Origin: Pseudomonadota bacterium
GTDB taxonomy: Bacteria > Pseudomonadota > Alphaproteobacteria > Paracaedibacterales > CAITNM01
Reading direction: 5' to 3'
NCBI GenBank assembly: GCA_018062345.1
Contig: JAGOSL010000008.1
Coordinates: 1 to 63,877, forward strand
DNA: 63,877 nucleotides
Numbering within the stretch: position 1 is the stretch's first letter; each line of letters opens with the position of its first letter. The translations under genes and the position numbers were made by a program. The notes beneath the pieces were generated by a model. It was not told the origin of the DNA and made no database searches. It saw only the letters and a program-made list of their open reading frames with translations. Shown here piece by piece: positions 56,585 through 63,877 of the stretch.

Positions 56585-58393
56585 CTAATTATCATCCATC
56601 TTTAAGGCAGCAATGAATGCACTTTGTGGAATTTCAACATTTCCAAATTGCCGCATGCGTTTTTTACCCGCCTTTTGCTTGTCTAGAAGTTTGCGTTTAC
56701 GGCTAATGTCACCACCATAGCATTTAGCTGTAACGTCTTTACGCATAGCAGAAACAGTTTCACGAGCAATAATTTTTCCACCAATTGCAGCTTGAATGGC
56801 AATTTTAAAAAGTTGCTTTGGAATAAGGTCTTTCAGACGAGAGCATAACATGCGCCCTCGGCTTTCAGCGCGAGCTTGATGCACAATCATTCCAAGGGCA
56901 TCAACAGGTTCAGCGTTAACCAAAATACTGACTTTTGCCAAATCCCCCTCACGATATTCTTCTATTTGATAATCAAATGATGCATATCCGCGAGTAATTG
57001 ATTTCAAGCGATCATAAAAATCAAAAACAATTTCATTGAGGGGTAGACGGTACACAACCATGGCGCGATTGCCCGCATAAGTTAAGTCTACCTGCTCTCC
57101 GCGTCGATCTGTACAAAGGTTTAGAACGGACCCCAAAAATTCATCAGGCACCATGATGGTAGCTTTAATCCACGGCTCATCAATGCGTTCAATTCTTACC
57201 ACATCAGGCATATCAGTTGGGTTATGCAGCTCAAGCACGTTCCCATTTTTCAGATGAACTTTATAAACAACGCTTGGAGCAGTGGTAATAAGGTCTAAAT
57301 TGAATTCACGCTCAAGCCTTTCTTGAATAATTTCAAGATGCAATAAACCTAAGAATCCGCACCTAAAACCATAACCTAGAGCAGCTGACGTTTCTGCTTC
57401 GAAATGGAAACTTGCATCGTTTAGGTGAAGTTTGGCCAAGCTATCGCGCAGATGTTCAAATTCTGCTGCATCGGATGGAAATAATCCACAAAACACTACT
57501 GGAACCGAAGGCTTGAAACCTGTCAGAGCTTCTGCTGTTGGTTTTCTTTCATCGGTAATAGTATCACCAACTTTACAATCAGCCACACTTTTTATGCTAG
57601 CAGTTATGAAGCCAATTTCGCCTGGATTTAGCTCTTTTAAAAGCTCTTGTCTTGGCGTGAAAAATCCTGCTCGATCTACATCATAAACAACACCAGCATT
57701 CATCATTTTAATACGTTGACCAACCTTTAAAACACCTTCCATGACACGCACCAAAATGATTACACCAAGATACTGATCATACCAACTATCAACCAAAAGA
57801 GCCTTTAATGGTTTTTTAGCAGCATCAAGATCATCAGAATTTCTAGGTGGAGGAAGTTTTTGAACAACGGCTTCCAAAACATCTTGAATGCCTATGCCTG
57901 TTTTAGCAGAGATTAAAACAGCCTCTGATGCATCCAGACCAATGACATCTTCTATTTGCTGTTTTATGCGCTCTGGCTCAGCCGCTGGCAGGTCTATTTT
58001 ATTGAGGACAGGAACGATTTCATGATTATTATCAATAGCTTGATAAACGTTTGCCAATGTCTGGGCTTCAACACCTTGACTTGCATCAACCACCAATAAC
58101 GAGCCTTCACAGGCAGCCAAAGATCGACTCACCTCATAGGCAAAATCTACATGGCCTGGTGTATCCATAAGATTTAAAAAATAGGTTTCCCCGTCTTTTG
58201 CTTTGTACTTCAAACGAACAGTTTGAGCCTTGATGGTAATGCCCCGCTCGCGCTCTATATCCATAGAATCAAGGATTTGGTCCTTCATATCTCTGGTTTC
58301 AACACCACCACAAAACTCAATAAGACGGTCGGCTAAGGTTGATTTTCCATGATCGATATGAGCCACGATCGAAAAATTTCGAATATTTTTCAC
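56585..58393 (-). CDS. lepA: Elongation factor 4 (LepA)
   Basis: 602 residues. A ribosome-associated GTPase. G motifs: [17 protein letters not shown] near residue 9, [18 protein letters not shown] near 78, [12 protein letters not shown] near 132. The LepA-specific domain follows, with [19 protein letters not shown] near the end, which distinguishes it from EF-G. The start is GTG at 58393, overlapping the TGA of the upstream small membrane protein (GTGA). Confidence 0.98.
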   Translation of the reverse strand: MKNIRNFSIVAHIDHGKSTLADRLIEFCGGVETRDMKDQILDSMDIERERGITIKAQTVRLKYKAKDGETYFLNLMDTPGHVDFAYEVSRSLAACEGSLLVVDASQGVEAQTLANVYQAIDNNHEIVPVLNKIDLPAAEPERIKQQIEDVIGLDASEAVLISAKTGIGIQDVLEAVVQKLPPPRNSDDLDAAKKPLKALLVDSWYDQYLGVIILVRVMEGVLKVGQRIKMMNAGVVYDVDRAGFFTPRQELLKELNPGEIGFITASIKSVADCKVGDTITDERKPTAEALTGFKPSVPVVFCGLFPSDAAEFEHLRDSLAKLHLNDASFHFEAETSAALGYGFRCGFLGLLHLEIIQERLEREFNLDLITTAPSVVYKVHLKNGNVLELHNPTDMPDVVRIERIDEPWIKATIMVPDEFLGSVLNLCTDRRGEQVDLTYAGNRAMVVYRLPLNEIVFDFYDRLKSITRGYASFDYQIEEYREGDLAKVSILVNAEPVDALGMIVHQARAESRGRMLCSRLKDLIPKQLFKIAIQAAIGGKIIARETVSAMRKDVTAKCYGGDISRKRKLLDKQKAGKKRMRQFGNVEIPQSAFIAALKMDDN

Positions 58394-58584
58394 TTTAATA
58401 ATAACAACAATAGAAACAGCATAATACTAAGGCCTTGCAGCACAACACGCAAGCGCATAAAGCGACTACTAAGTTGCAAACGATCTGCTCTTTTTGAAAA
58501 CATGGCGCTTAATCCAAGCAAAAGGACTAAAGTAGTCGCTGCAAGTGAGCAAAAAAATAAAATCTCTAAAACGCTTTTTACCAT
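58390..58584 (-). CDS. Small twin-helix membrane protein, HIG1-like
   Basis: 64 residues. Two hydrophobic helices (about 5-28 and 47-63) flank a basic loop reading [16 protein letters not shown]. This matches the alphaproteobacterial twin-transmembrane / HIG1-type pattern 'sNkLMr.RV.lQg', a family related to mitochondrial respiratory-complex factors. The function in bacteria is not established. Overlap with lepA by 4 bases and the family match support it as a real gene despite its size. Confidence 0.75.
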   Translation of the reverse strand: MVKSVLEILFFCSLAATTLVLLLGLSAMFSKRADRLQLSSRFMRLRVVLQGLSIMLFLLLLLLK

Positions 58585-58784
58585 AAAAATACAAAAAATT
58601 TCTAAGTAATTATCTTCAAATTAATGAATTTGTTAAAGAGCATTATTCATGTTGAAATTAAAAATTACAACAACTAGCAAATTGAAGAAATCATTTTCAA
58701 AAAGACATATTTTTTGATTAACTTCATCTTTATGTGCTAACATTCATAGCTCGTTGATAATCGTAAATAGAATTTTGGAGTAAC
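58585..58784. other. Divergent intergenic region, AT-rich
   Basis: 200 bases between the HIG1-like gene and the first MFS gene. A TTGATT...TAACAT pair with 18 bases between (about 58713-58742) could be a plus-strand promoter. GGAG lies 5 bases before the ATG at 58785. I see no operator or riboswitch. Confidence 0.35.
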
Positions 58785-60083
58785 ATGTCCTTAGCAGCAA
58801 ATAAAGTGAAAAAAAGCAACCTTAATAAAAATGAAGAAATGAACACTCACTCTTCTTTAAAAGCATGGGTAGTACTTTCTTGCTGTCTAGCGTTTTATCT
58901 GTATGAATACATTTTACGTGCATCGCCTGGAGTAATTACCAATGAACTAATGTCTGATTTTGGAATTTCAGCTGGTTCTGTTGGAATTCTAATTGCATTT
59001 TATTATTTTGCTTATGTGCCCCTACAAATTCCATGTGGGGTTATCACAGATAAATTTGGTCCTCGCAAAGTTGTGACTGCTTCGGCTTTTCTTTGCGTAA
59101 TTGGAGCAATTATTTTTGCAAAGAGTTCTTCTGTGGGTTTTGCTCAACTTGGCAGATTTCTAATTGGTGCTGGCTCTGCTTGTGCATATATCTGCAGCTT
59201 GAAAATTGCATCTGTGTGGTTTGATAAGTCAAAATTTGCCTTCATTGCTGGCATTTCCATGATGATGGGAACTTTTGGCGGTATATTTGGAGGCGCACCG
59301 TTTGCCCACCTTGCAAATGCGCAAGGCTGGCGATCAGCAATGCTTATTGCTGCTGTGGTTGGTGCTATCGTTATGGTAATTGCTTGGTTAGTTGTAAGAG
59401 ATAGGCCTGCCTACAAAACTACCAAAACTACAGAGGGTGGACTTTTAGATGGGTTAAAGATCATCGCCGCAAAACCTCAAAATTGGTTAATTGGTTTATA
59501 TAGCTTAATGATGTTTTTACCGTTGTGCGTATTTGCTGAATTGTGGGGCACACCGTATTTAATGCAACGTTTTGGTATCAGCAATGAAATAGCTTCTTAT
59601 GGTGGAATTATGGTGCTAATTGGCTATGCTTTTGGTTGCTCAGTAAGTGCTAAACTTTCTGATTATTGGCAAAGTCGCCGCAAAGTTATGTCTTTATCAG
59701 TGACTTGGACATTTATTGGTTTTGCAACCGTTTTATATGCTCCAGGGCTTTCTTTTCAATCAGTATTAGCTTTTATGTTTTTTTCCGGAGTTGCTTCTGG
59801 TTTCTCAATTTTGTACTTCACCGCGGTTCAGGAAAACAACCCAGTCAAATACAGCGCAACATCTGTTGGGTTTACAAATGCCCTATGCATGACCAGCGGC
59901 TTTGTTTTTCAACCTCTACTTGGAAAATTAATTGATTACTCATGGGATGGTAATTTTAGCTCTTCTGGCGCTCCTGTTTATGCCCTCAAAGATTATCAGT
60001 TTGCTTTTACTGCAGTTCTTTTGGCCTTTTTACTCGGACGAGTAATCATATTTTTTGTAAAAGAAACTTATAAGAAAGAATAA
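58785..60083 (+). CDS. MFS transporter (Pht/ACS-like), paralogue 1
   Basis: 432 residues with twelve membrane helices. The MFS motif A is VITDKFGPRKVVTAS in loop 2-3 and the first helix has FYLYEYILRASPGVI. This group is common in Legionella, Coxiella and other intracellular bacteria, where related Pht carriers import amino acids or nucleosides from the vacuole. The substrate here is unknown. The protein at 61531 shares the same motifs (YEMILRAG, GSACAFVACLKLAS versus GSACAYICSLKIAS, FAELW), so the two are clear paralogues. Confidence 0.88.
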   Translation: MSLAANKVKKSNLNKNEEMNTHSSLKAWVVLSCCLAFYLYEYILRASPGVITNELMSDFGISAGSVGILIAFYYFAYVPLQIPCGVITDKFGPRKVVTASAFLCVIGAIIFAKSSSVGFAQLGRFLIGAGSACAYICSLKIASVWFDKSKFAFIAGISMMMGTFGGIFGGAPFAHLANAQGWRSAMLIAAVVGAIVMVIAWLVVRDRPAYKTTKTTEGGLLDGLKIIAAKPQNWLIGLYSLMMFLPLCVFAELWGTPYLMQRFGISNEIASYGGIMVLIGYAFGCSVSAKLSDYWQSRRKVMSLSVTWTFIGFATVLYAPGLSFQSVLAFMFFSGVASGFSILYFTAVQENNPVKYSATSVGFTNALCMTSGFVFQPLLGKLIDYSWDGNFSSSGAPVYALKDYQFAFTAVLLAFLLGRVIIFFVKETYKKE

Positions 60084-60138
60084 TACGCCCAGCTTGCTTA
60101 TCAATCAGAGCTAATATTTTTGTTATATTGGCTCTAGT

Positions 60139-61488
60139 ATGTTATCATGCGACCTTCGACTTGAGAGATATGGGCTTTTAGGGAATGAGCTTGTGACCAA
60201 ACAAAAAAATGTCAGTAGTTATGAAACTACAACACAATCACGCTACAAGAGCATCACAGCTGGTGCTTTGGCCACCATGTTTGAATGGTATGATTATGCG
60301 GTTTATGGCTATTTCGCAATAATTATTGGAAAAAATTACTTCCCTCATACTGATAAAATTATAGAGATTATGTCAGCTTTTGCAGTGTTTGCCACTGGAT
60401 TCATTATGCGGCCGCTTGGAGCTATTCTATTTGGTTACATTGGTGATAGGTTGGGGCGCCGCCAGGCGCTTTCTTTATCAGTTGTCTCGATGGCAATCTC
60501 AACCTGCCTACTTGGAGTTATTCCTACATATCACCAAATCGGGATTTTAGCGCCAATCTTTTTGGTAGTCATACGCTTAGCTCAAGGTCTAGCAGTTGGC
60601 GGTAATTACGGCGGGTCATTTGTTTTCGCTATTGAACACGCACAAGACAACAAAAAAAGTTTTGCGGGCAGCCTGGTTATGGTTGGAGTAATTGTTGGCT
60701 TTTTAATGGGCTCGGCTGTAGCTGTAATTTTTAGCAACATATTAAGTGAAAATGATTTACAAATTTGGGGTTGGCGAATTCCATTTTTGCTTGGTCTAGT
60801 TGCCTTATTTGCCGGTGTTTATATTAAAAAACACACAGAAGAAACTGAATATTTTCAAAATATGAAAAACACAATTAGTGAAAAAACCAGTTTGCCGATT
60901 ATTACTATTTTTAAAGAACATAAGCAAAAAATTTTTCAGGCTATTGGCTTTATCTTGTTTGATGTGGTTGGCATTTATGTTTTGTTTTCTTTTATGACAA
61001 CCTATTTAACAACCTATGCAAAAATCCCCGCTCAGACTGCTTTGCAGATGAACACAGCGAATTTACTTTTCATGATTATATGCATACCTATATTTGGAAT
61101 AGCAGCCGATAGGTTTGGCTACAAAAAAATCATGTATTTTGTTGCGTTTTCTTTTTTAATTTTATCCTACCCAGCATTTGTGATTTTCTCACAAGGTGAA
61201 GTTGTGCAATGCTGGTTAATGCAACTGCTTTTTGCCATTGTTATGGCAGGTGCTTATGGTGTGCTGCCTGTCGCAATTGTGGAATTATTTCCTGTGGATG
61301 TGAGATATTCCGCCAGTTCTTTTGTTTGTAATATCAGTGCCGCTATCTTTGGTGGAACTGCACCATGGTTTTGCACATGGTTAATCTACAAAACAGAGCT
61401 ATTAACAGCTCCTGCATTTTATTTGATGCTAATTAGCATTTTTGGCCTTATAGCAATTCAATCAATGCAATTCGTTAGTAAAAAATAG
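60139..61488 (+). CDS. proP: MFS proline/betaine-type symporter (MHS family)
   Basis: 449 residues with twelve helices. Typical metabolite:H+ symporter features: ATMFEWYDYAVYGYFA in helix 1, GFIMRPLGAILFGYIGDRLG near residue 90, GRRQALSLS, RLAQGLAVGGNYGGS near 150 and WGWRIPFLLG near 210. ProP and close relatives import proline, betaine or alpha-ketoglutarate; the exact substrate cannot be told. The first ATG gives a cytoplasmic tail of about 30 residues; a GTG at 60193 with GAG upstream is an alternative start. It lies between the two Pht-like paralogues. Confidence 0.88.
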   Translation: MLSCDLRLERYGLLGNELVTKQKNVSSYETTTQSRYKSITAGALATMFEWYDYAVYGYFAIIIGKNYFPHTDKIIEIMSAFAVFATGFIMRPLGAILFGYIGDRLGRRQALSLSVVSMAISTCLLGVIPTYHQIGILAPIFLVVIRLAQGLAVGGNYGGSFVFAIEHAQDNKKSFAGSLVMVGVIVGFLMGSAVAVIFSNILSENDLQIWGWRIPFLLGLVALFAGVYIKKHTEETEYFQNMKNTISEKTSLPIITIFKEHKQKIFQAIGFILFDVVGIYVLFSFMTTYLTTYAKIPAQTALQMNTANLLFMIICIPIFGIAADRFGYKKIMYFVAFSFLILSYPAFVIFSQGEVVQCWLMQLLFAIVMAGAYGVLPVAIVELFPVDVRYSASSFVCNISAAIFGGTAPWFCTWLIYKTELLTAPAFYLMLISIFGLIAIQSMQFVSKK

Positions 61489-61530
61489 CAATTTAGCGGG
61501 TAGCGCCAACAAAAATTAAGGAGATTTTGT

Positions 61531-62847
61531 ATGAAATTGTCAGACATGCGTGGCTCAAGTGCGCATAAAATTTTGCCTCCAACGAACAAAAATCGCAAAC
61601 CTGTAACCATTAATGCTTGGGCCGTTTGGGTAGCTGCAGCAATTTTTTATTGGTACGAAATGATACTAAGAGCTGGCGCTAGCGTTATGACACAGGGCAT
61701 TGTGGATACGTTTACCATTAATGCTACTCAGCTAGGGTTACTAACTTCCTTTTATTATTACTCATATGTCTTATTGCAAGTTCCTAGCGGCATGCTACTT
61801 GATAAAATTGGCCCCAGGCTTGTTATTACATTTTCATGCATTTTATGCACAATTGGCAGCTGGTTTTTTGCAACAACCAACAGTCTCGCAACAGCTGAAA
61901 TTTCAAGATTTATAGTTGGCGCCGGCTCTGCATGCGCTTTTGTTGCCTGCTTAAAGCTTGCAAGCGATTGGTTTTCGCCAGCGCGCTTTGCATTCATAGC
62001 AGGATTAACAAATATGCTTGGCACGTTGGGCGGAACATTTGCTGGGGTCCCCTTAGCGAAGCTGGTTAATCATACAACTTGGCAGCAAGCAACAATATGG
62101 CTTGCTTATGCGGGCATTATTGTGACAGTTCTTTGCTGGACACTTATTCGCAACAAACCAAAAAATAAAAAAGAAGATACGCTAGAGCCAACAGTTCGCT
62201 TGCGGAAATCATTAATGATTCTAGCGTTTGATAAGCAAATAATTTTGGTTGCAGCTATAGGTGGATTAATGTATGTGCCTGTTTCTTCTTTTGCAGAACT
62301 GTGGGCCGTTCCCTTTTTGATGAATTCCCTTGCGATAAATAATGAGTGGGCTTCTTTTGCGAATACTATGATATTCATTGGCATGGCTGTTGGCAGCCCA
62401 ATTATTGCAAAGTTAGCTTTCAAGCAAAAAAGTTATATCAAACTTATGAAATCATCAGCAATTGCTAGTGCTGCATGCTTCTTGATAGGGTCCTATGCGC
62501 AAAGCATTGGATATTTTCCAACTCTTATTGCATTATTTTTAGGTGGGCTTTGGCTTGGTGGTCAAGTTTTGTGCTTTAGTGTTGTAAAAGAGCGCGTGCC
62601 TAATCAAGTGAGCGGAACAGCAATGGCATACACTAATGCGATTGTGATGCTAAGCGGGGTTATATTTCAACCTATGATGGGATGGCTTTTAGATAGAGGC
62701 TGGACAGGTGATTTAGATGGAGCTGGTGCAAGAATTTATTCTGCTGCAGATTATCATCAAGCAGTGCTAGCTGTTCCCGCTTGTTTAGTGTTTAGCTGGT
62801 TCTTACTAAAATTGTGTAAGGATACTCACCCAAAGCTTAACTACTAA
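61531..62847 (+). CDS. MFS transporter (Pht/ACS-like), paralogue 2
   Basis: 438 residues with twelve helices. AAGGAG lies 9 bases before the ATG. Motif A is GMLLDKIGPRLVITF; the helix-1 motif is FYWYEMILRAGASVM. The closest relative in the window is the protein at 58785, which matches along the entire length, implying an old duplication split by the proP-like gene. The TAA overlaps the convergent UDG stop by 4 bases. Confidence 0.88.
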   Translation: MKLSDMRGSSAHKILPPTNKNRKPVTINAWAVWVAAAIFYWYEMILRAGASVMTQGIVDTFTINATQLGLLTSFYYYSYVLLQVPSGMLLDKIGPRLVITFSCILCTIGSWFFATTNSLATAEISRFIVGAGSACAFVACLKLASDWFSPARFAFIAGLTNMLGTLGGTFAGVPLAKLVNHTTWQQATIWLAYAGIIVTVLCWTLIRNKPKNKKEDTLEPTVRLRKSLMILAFDKQIILVAAIGGLMYVPVSSFAELWAVPFLMNSLAINNEWASFANTMIFIGMAVGSPIIAKLAFKQKSYIKLMKSSAIASAACFLIGSYAQSIGYFPTLIALFLGGLWLGGQVLCFSVVKERVPNQVSGTAMAYTNAIVMLSGVIFQPMMGWLLDRGWTGDLDGAGARIYSAADYHQAVLAVPACLVFSWFLLKLCKDTHPKLNY

Positions 62848-63536
62848 GACAACCCAAGGTGCTGTTTAATCTTTATTATGTCATGCCAAACTTGAGCTTT
62901 TTGACCGGGTGAGCGCATTAAATAAGCTGGGTGATAGGTTGCAAAGCAGGGAATAATATCCCCATAGCGAGTTTTATATTCATGAAAACTCCCTCTTAGC
63001 TTTGTTATTCCTTGATTGGTTTCAAGTAATGTTTTTGCAGATACTCCACCTAAAAAAACCAACAATTTGGGTTTTACTAAATGGATGTGTTGCTCAATAA
63101 AAGGCAGACAAATAGCGATTTCATCATTAGTTGGCGTGCGATTTCCTGGTGGTCTCCATGGTAAAATATTCGAGATATACAGCTTGTCTCTGCCTAGGCC
63201 GGCCGCAAGAAAAATCTTATTAAGTAGCTGACCGCTTTGCCCTACAAAAGGCAAACCTTGCGCATCCTCGTCTGCTCCGGGTGCTTCTCCAATTAACATT
63301 ATGTCGGCTTTTGGGTTTCCGTCACAGAAGACCGTGTTTAATGCTGACTTTTTCAGTGCACAGCCAGTAAATTCATGCATCGCATTTTTGAGCTCTTCTA
63401 ATGTTTTGCAATTGTAGGCTGGATGCTCAGATGAGGATTTATTTGGTTCTGCTTGAGCACTGGGCAGCGCATTTAAATTTATCGGTGTATCTTGATAAAT
63501 ATAATCACATCCGATCAATTTTAGAGAGTTACGCAT
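62844..63536 (-). CDS. Uracil-DNA glycosylase, family 4-like
   Basis: 230 residues. It removes uracil from DNA. Motif 1 is [20 protein letters not shown] near residue 78 and motif 2 is [12 protein letters not shown] near 203; [15 protein letters not shown] near 123 is the typical family stretch. The N-terminal [20 protein letters not shown] segment is the alphaproteobacterial form of the Fe-S region; the full set of four cluster cysteines is not obvious by eye. It complements dut. It is separated from tuf by the tuf terminator. Confidence 0.9.
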   Translation of the reverse strand: MRNSLKLIGCDYIYQDTPINLNALPSAQAEPNKSSSEHPAYNCKTLEELKNAMHEFTGCALKKSALNTVFCDGNPKADIMLIGEAPGADEDAQGLPFVGQSGQLLNKIFLAAGLGRDKLYISNILPWRPPGNRTPTNDEIAICLPFIEQHIHLVKPKLLVFLGGVSAKTLLETNQGITKLRGSFHEYKTRYGDIIPCFATYHPAYLMRSPGQKAQVWHDIIKIKQHLGLS

Positions 63537-63599
63537 AAATAATTGGCATCGAGTACTGGAAAAAATGTACCAGCTTGCAAGAGAAATTCCCAGAAAATA

Positions 63600-63632
63600 A
63601 AAAACCCCACCGAATAAATCGATAGGGTTTTT
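63600..63632 (-). terminator. Intrinsic terminator of tuf
   Basis: AAAAACCC and GGGTTTTT form the base of a stem with an inner CGA/TCG pairing. On the minus strand it lies 20 bases after the tuf stop and is followed by T-rich sequence. The symmetric A/T tracts would also allow it to work for plus-strand transcripts. Confidence 0.8.
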
Positions 63633-63651
63633 AAATTAAATAACGGCGTCT

Positions 63652-63877
63652 TTATTTTTCAATTTTAGCAACGACACCGGCACCGACGGTACGTCCACCT
63701 TCGCGAATCGCAAAGCGTAATCCTTCATCCATCGCAATTGGCGCTATCAACTCTACTTTCACATTCACATTATCTCCTGGCATCACCATCTCGGTACCCG
63801 CTGCCAACGTCACTACTCCCGTTACGTCTGTCGTGCGGAAATAAAACTGTGGCCGATAATTCGTGAAAAACGGCGTA
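63652..63877 (-). CDS. tuf: Elongation factor Tu, C-terminal part (5' end beyond the window)
   Basis: The last 74 codons and the stop are present. They encode [20 protein letters not shown], then [34 protein letters not shown] and GVVAKIEK, the domain III end of EF-Tu, which carries aminoacyl-tRNA to the ribosome. The frame is open to the right edge. Identity is certain; whether it is tufA or tufB in the genome cannot be told. Confidence 0.97.
   Translation of the reverse strand, partial: TPFFTNYRPQFYFRTTDVTGVVTLAAGTEMVMPGDNVNVKVELIAPIAMDEGLRFAIREGGRTVGAGVVAKIEK

Noticed and set aside
1-63877. CRISPR arrays, insertion sequences, prophage, toxin-antitoxin pairs
   Set aside because: No regularly spaced repeats, transposase, phage structural genes or small paired frames were recognised on either strand; the single tyrosine recombinase has XerC/D size and context.

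Overview
The window is a gene-dense, AT-rich chromosomal segment from an alphaproteobacterium, most likely an intracellular or host-associated lineage close to Holosporales. No taxonomic marker search was possible, so this is inference. The reasons are: a DUF3035/BamF-type lipoprotein upstream of a paired M16 peptidase couple; a PopZ-like polar organiser; the giant (about 180 kDa class) NAD-dependent glutamate dehydrogenase; a PutA without the DNA-binding domain; Pht-like MFS carriers; and several large secreted proteins without clear housekeeping roles. I see no insertion sequence, prophage, CRISPR array or rRNA operon. The only RNA gene is a tRNA-Pro.

Layout. 1-8557 (minus) is a tight run: bamF-like, two M16 peptidases, pgi, glyQ, glyS, bamE and a truncated secreted protein. 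rpiB (minus) lies upstream of it. 9231-15616 (plus) carries uvrA and then an operon with a recognisable promoter: nnrE-like, gst, comF, and an ABC1/AarF kinase. A lone membrane protein (minus) is divergent from the xer-rimP-nusA-infB run (16593-22129). A 952-residue secreted orphan (22262-25120) follows, bounded by short palindromic repeats, and then def (minus). 26004-34496 (plus) holds yfgM-like, bamB, der, a HAD protein and NAD-GDH. 34554-39995 (plus) is a surface polysaccharide module: polytopic membrane protein, asparagine-synthase-type amidotransferase, GT2 and UDP-glucose dehydrogenase. 39992-49026 (minus) holds plsC, putA, tRNA-Pro, popZ, a methyltransferase, gyrA and a GT2. 49146-54566 (plus) holds a secreted degenerate HD-domain protein, glnA, an S41-like lipoprotein, lipB, dut and an SH3 protein. 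54563-58584 (minus) holds an S9 peptidase, lepA and a small HIG1-like membrane protein. 58785-62847 (plus) holds three MFS carriers. The window ends with a uracil-DNA glycosylase and the 3' end of tuf (minus).

How the genes fit together. ProP-like uptake, PutA (proline to glutamate), NAD-GDH (glutamate to 2-oxoglutarate) and GlnA together suggest amino-acid-fuelled metabolism; a tRNA-Pro sits only 18 bases upstream of putA under one promoter. BamB, BamE and BamF-like proteins indicate a normal outer-membrane assembly machine, and Ugd plus the AsnB-type enzyme and glycosyltransferases suggest a uronic-acid-containing surface glycan.

Most noteworthy points: a secreted HD-domain protein whose metal-binding histidines are replaced; GyrA with Asn and Leu at the positions equivalent to E. 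coli Asp82 and Ser83; a probable ATT start codon for lipB; a glutamine synthetase with Phe at the likely adenylylation site; and the 952-residue orphan as an effector candidate. I did not find a clearly new multi-gene defence or mobile system.
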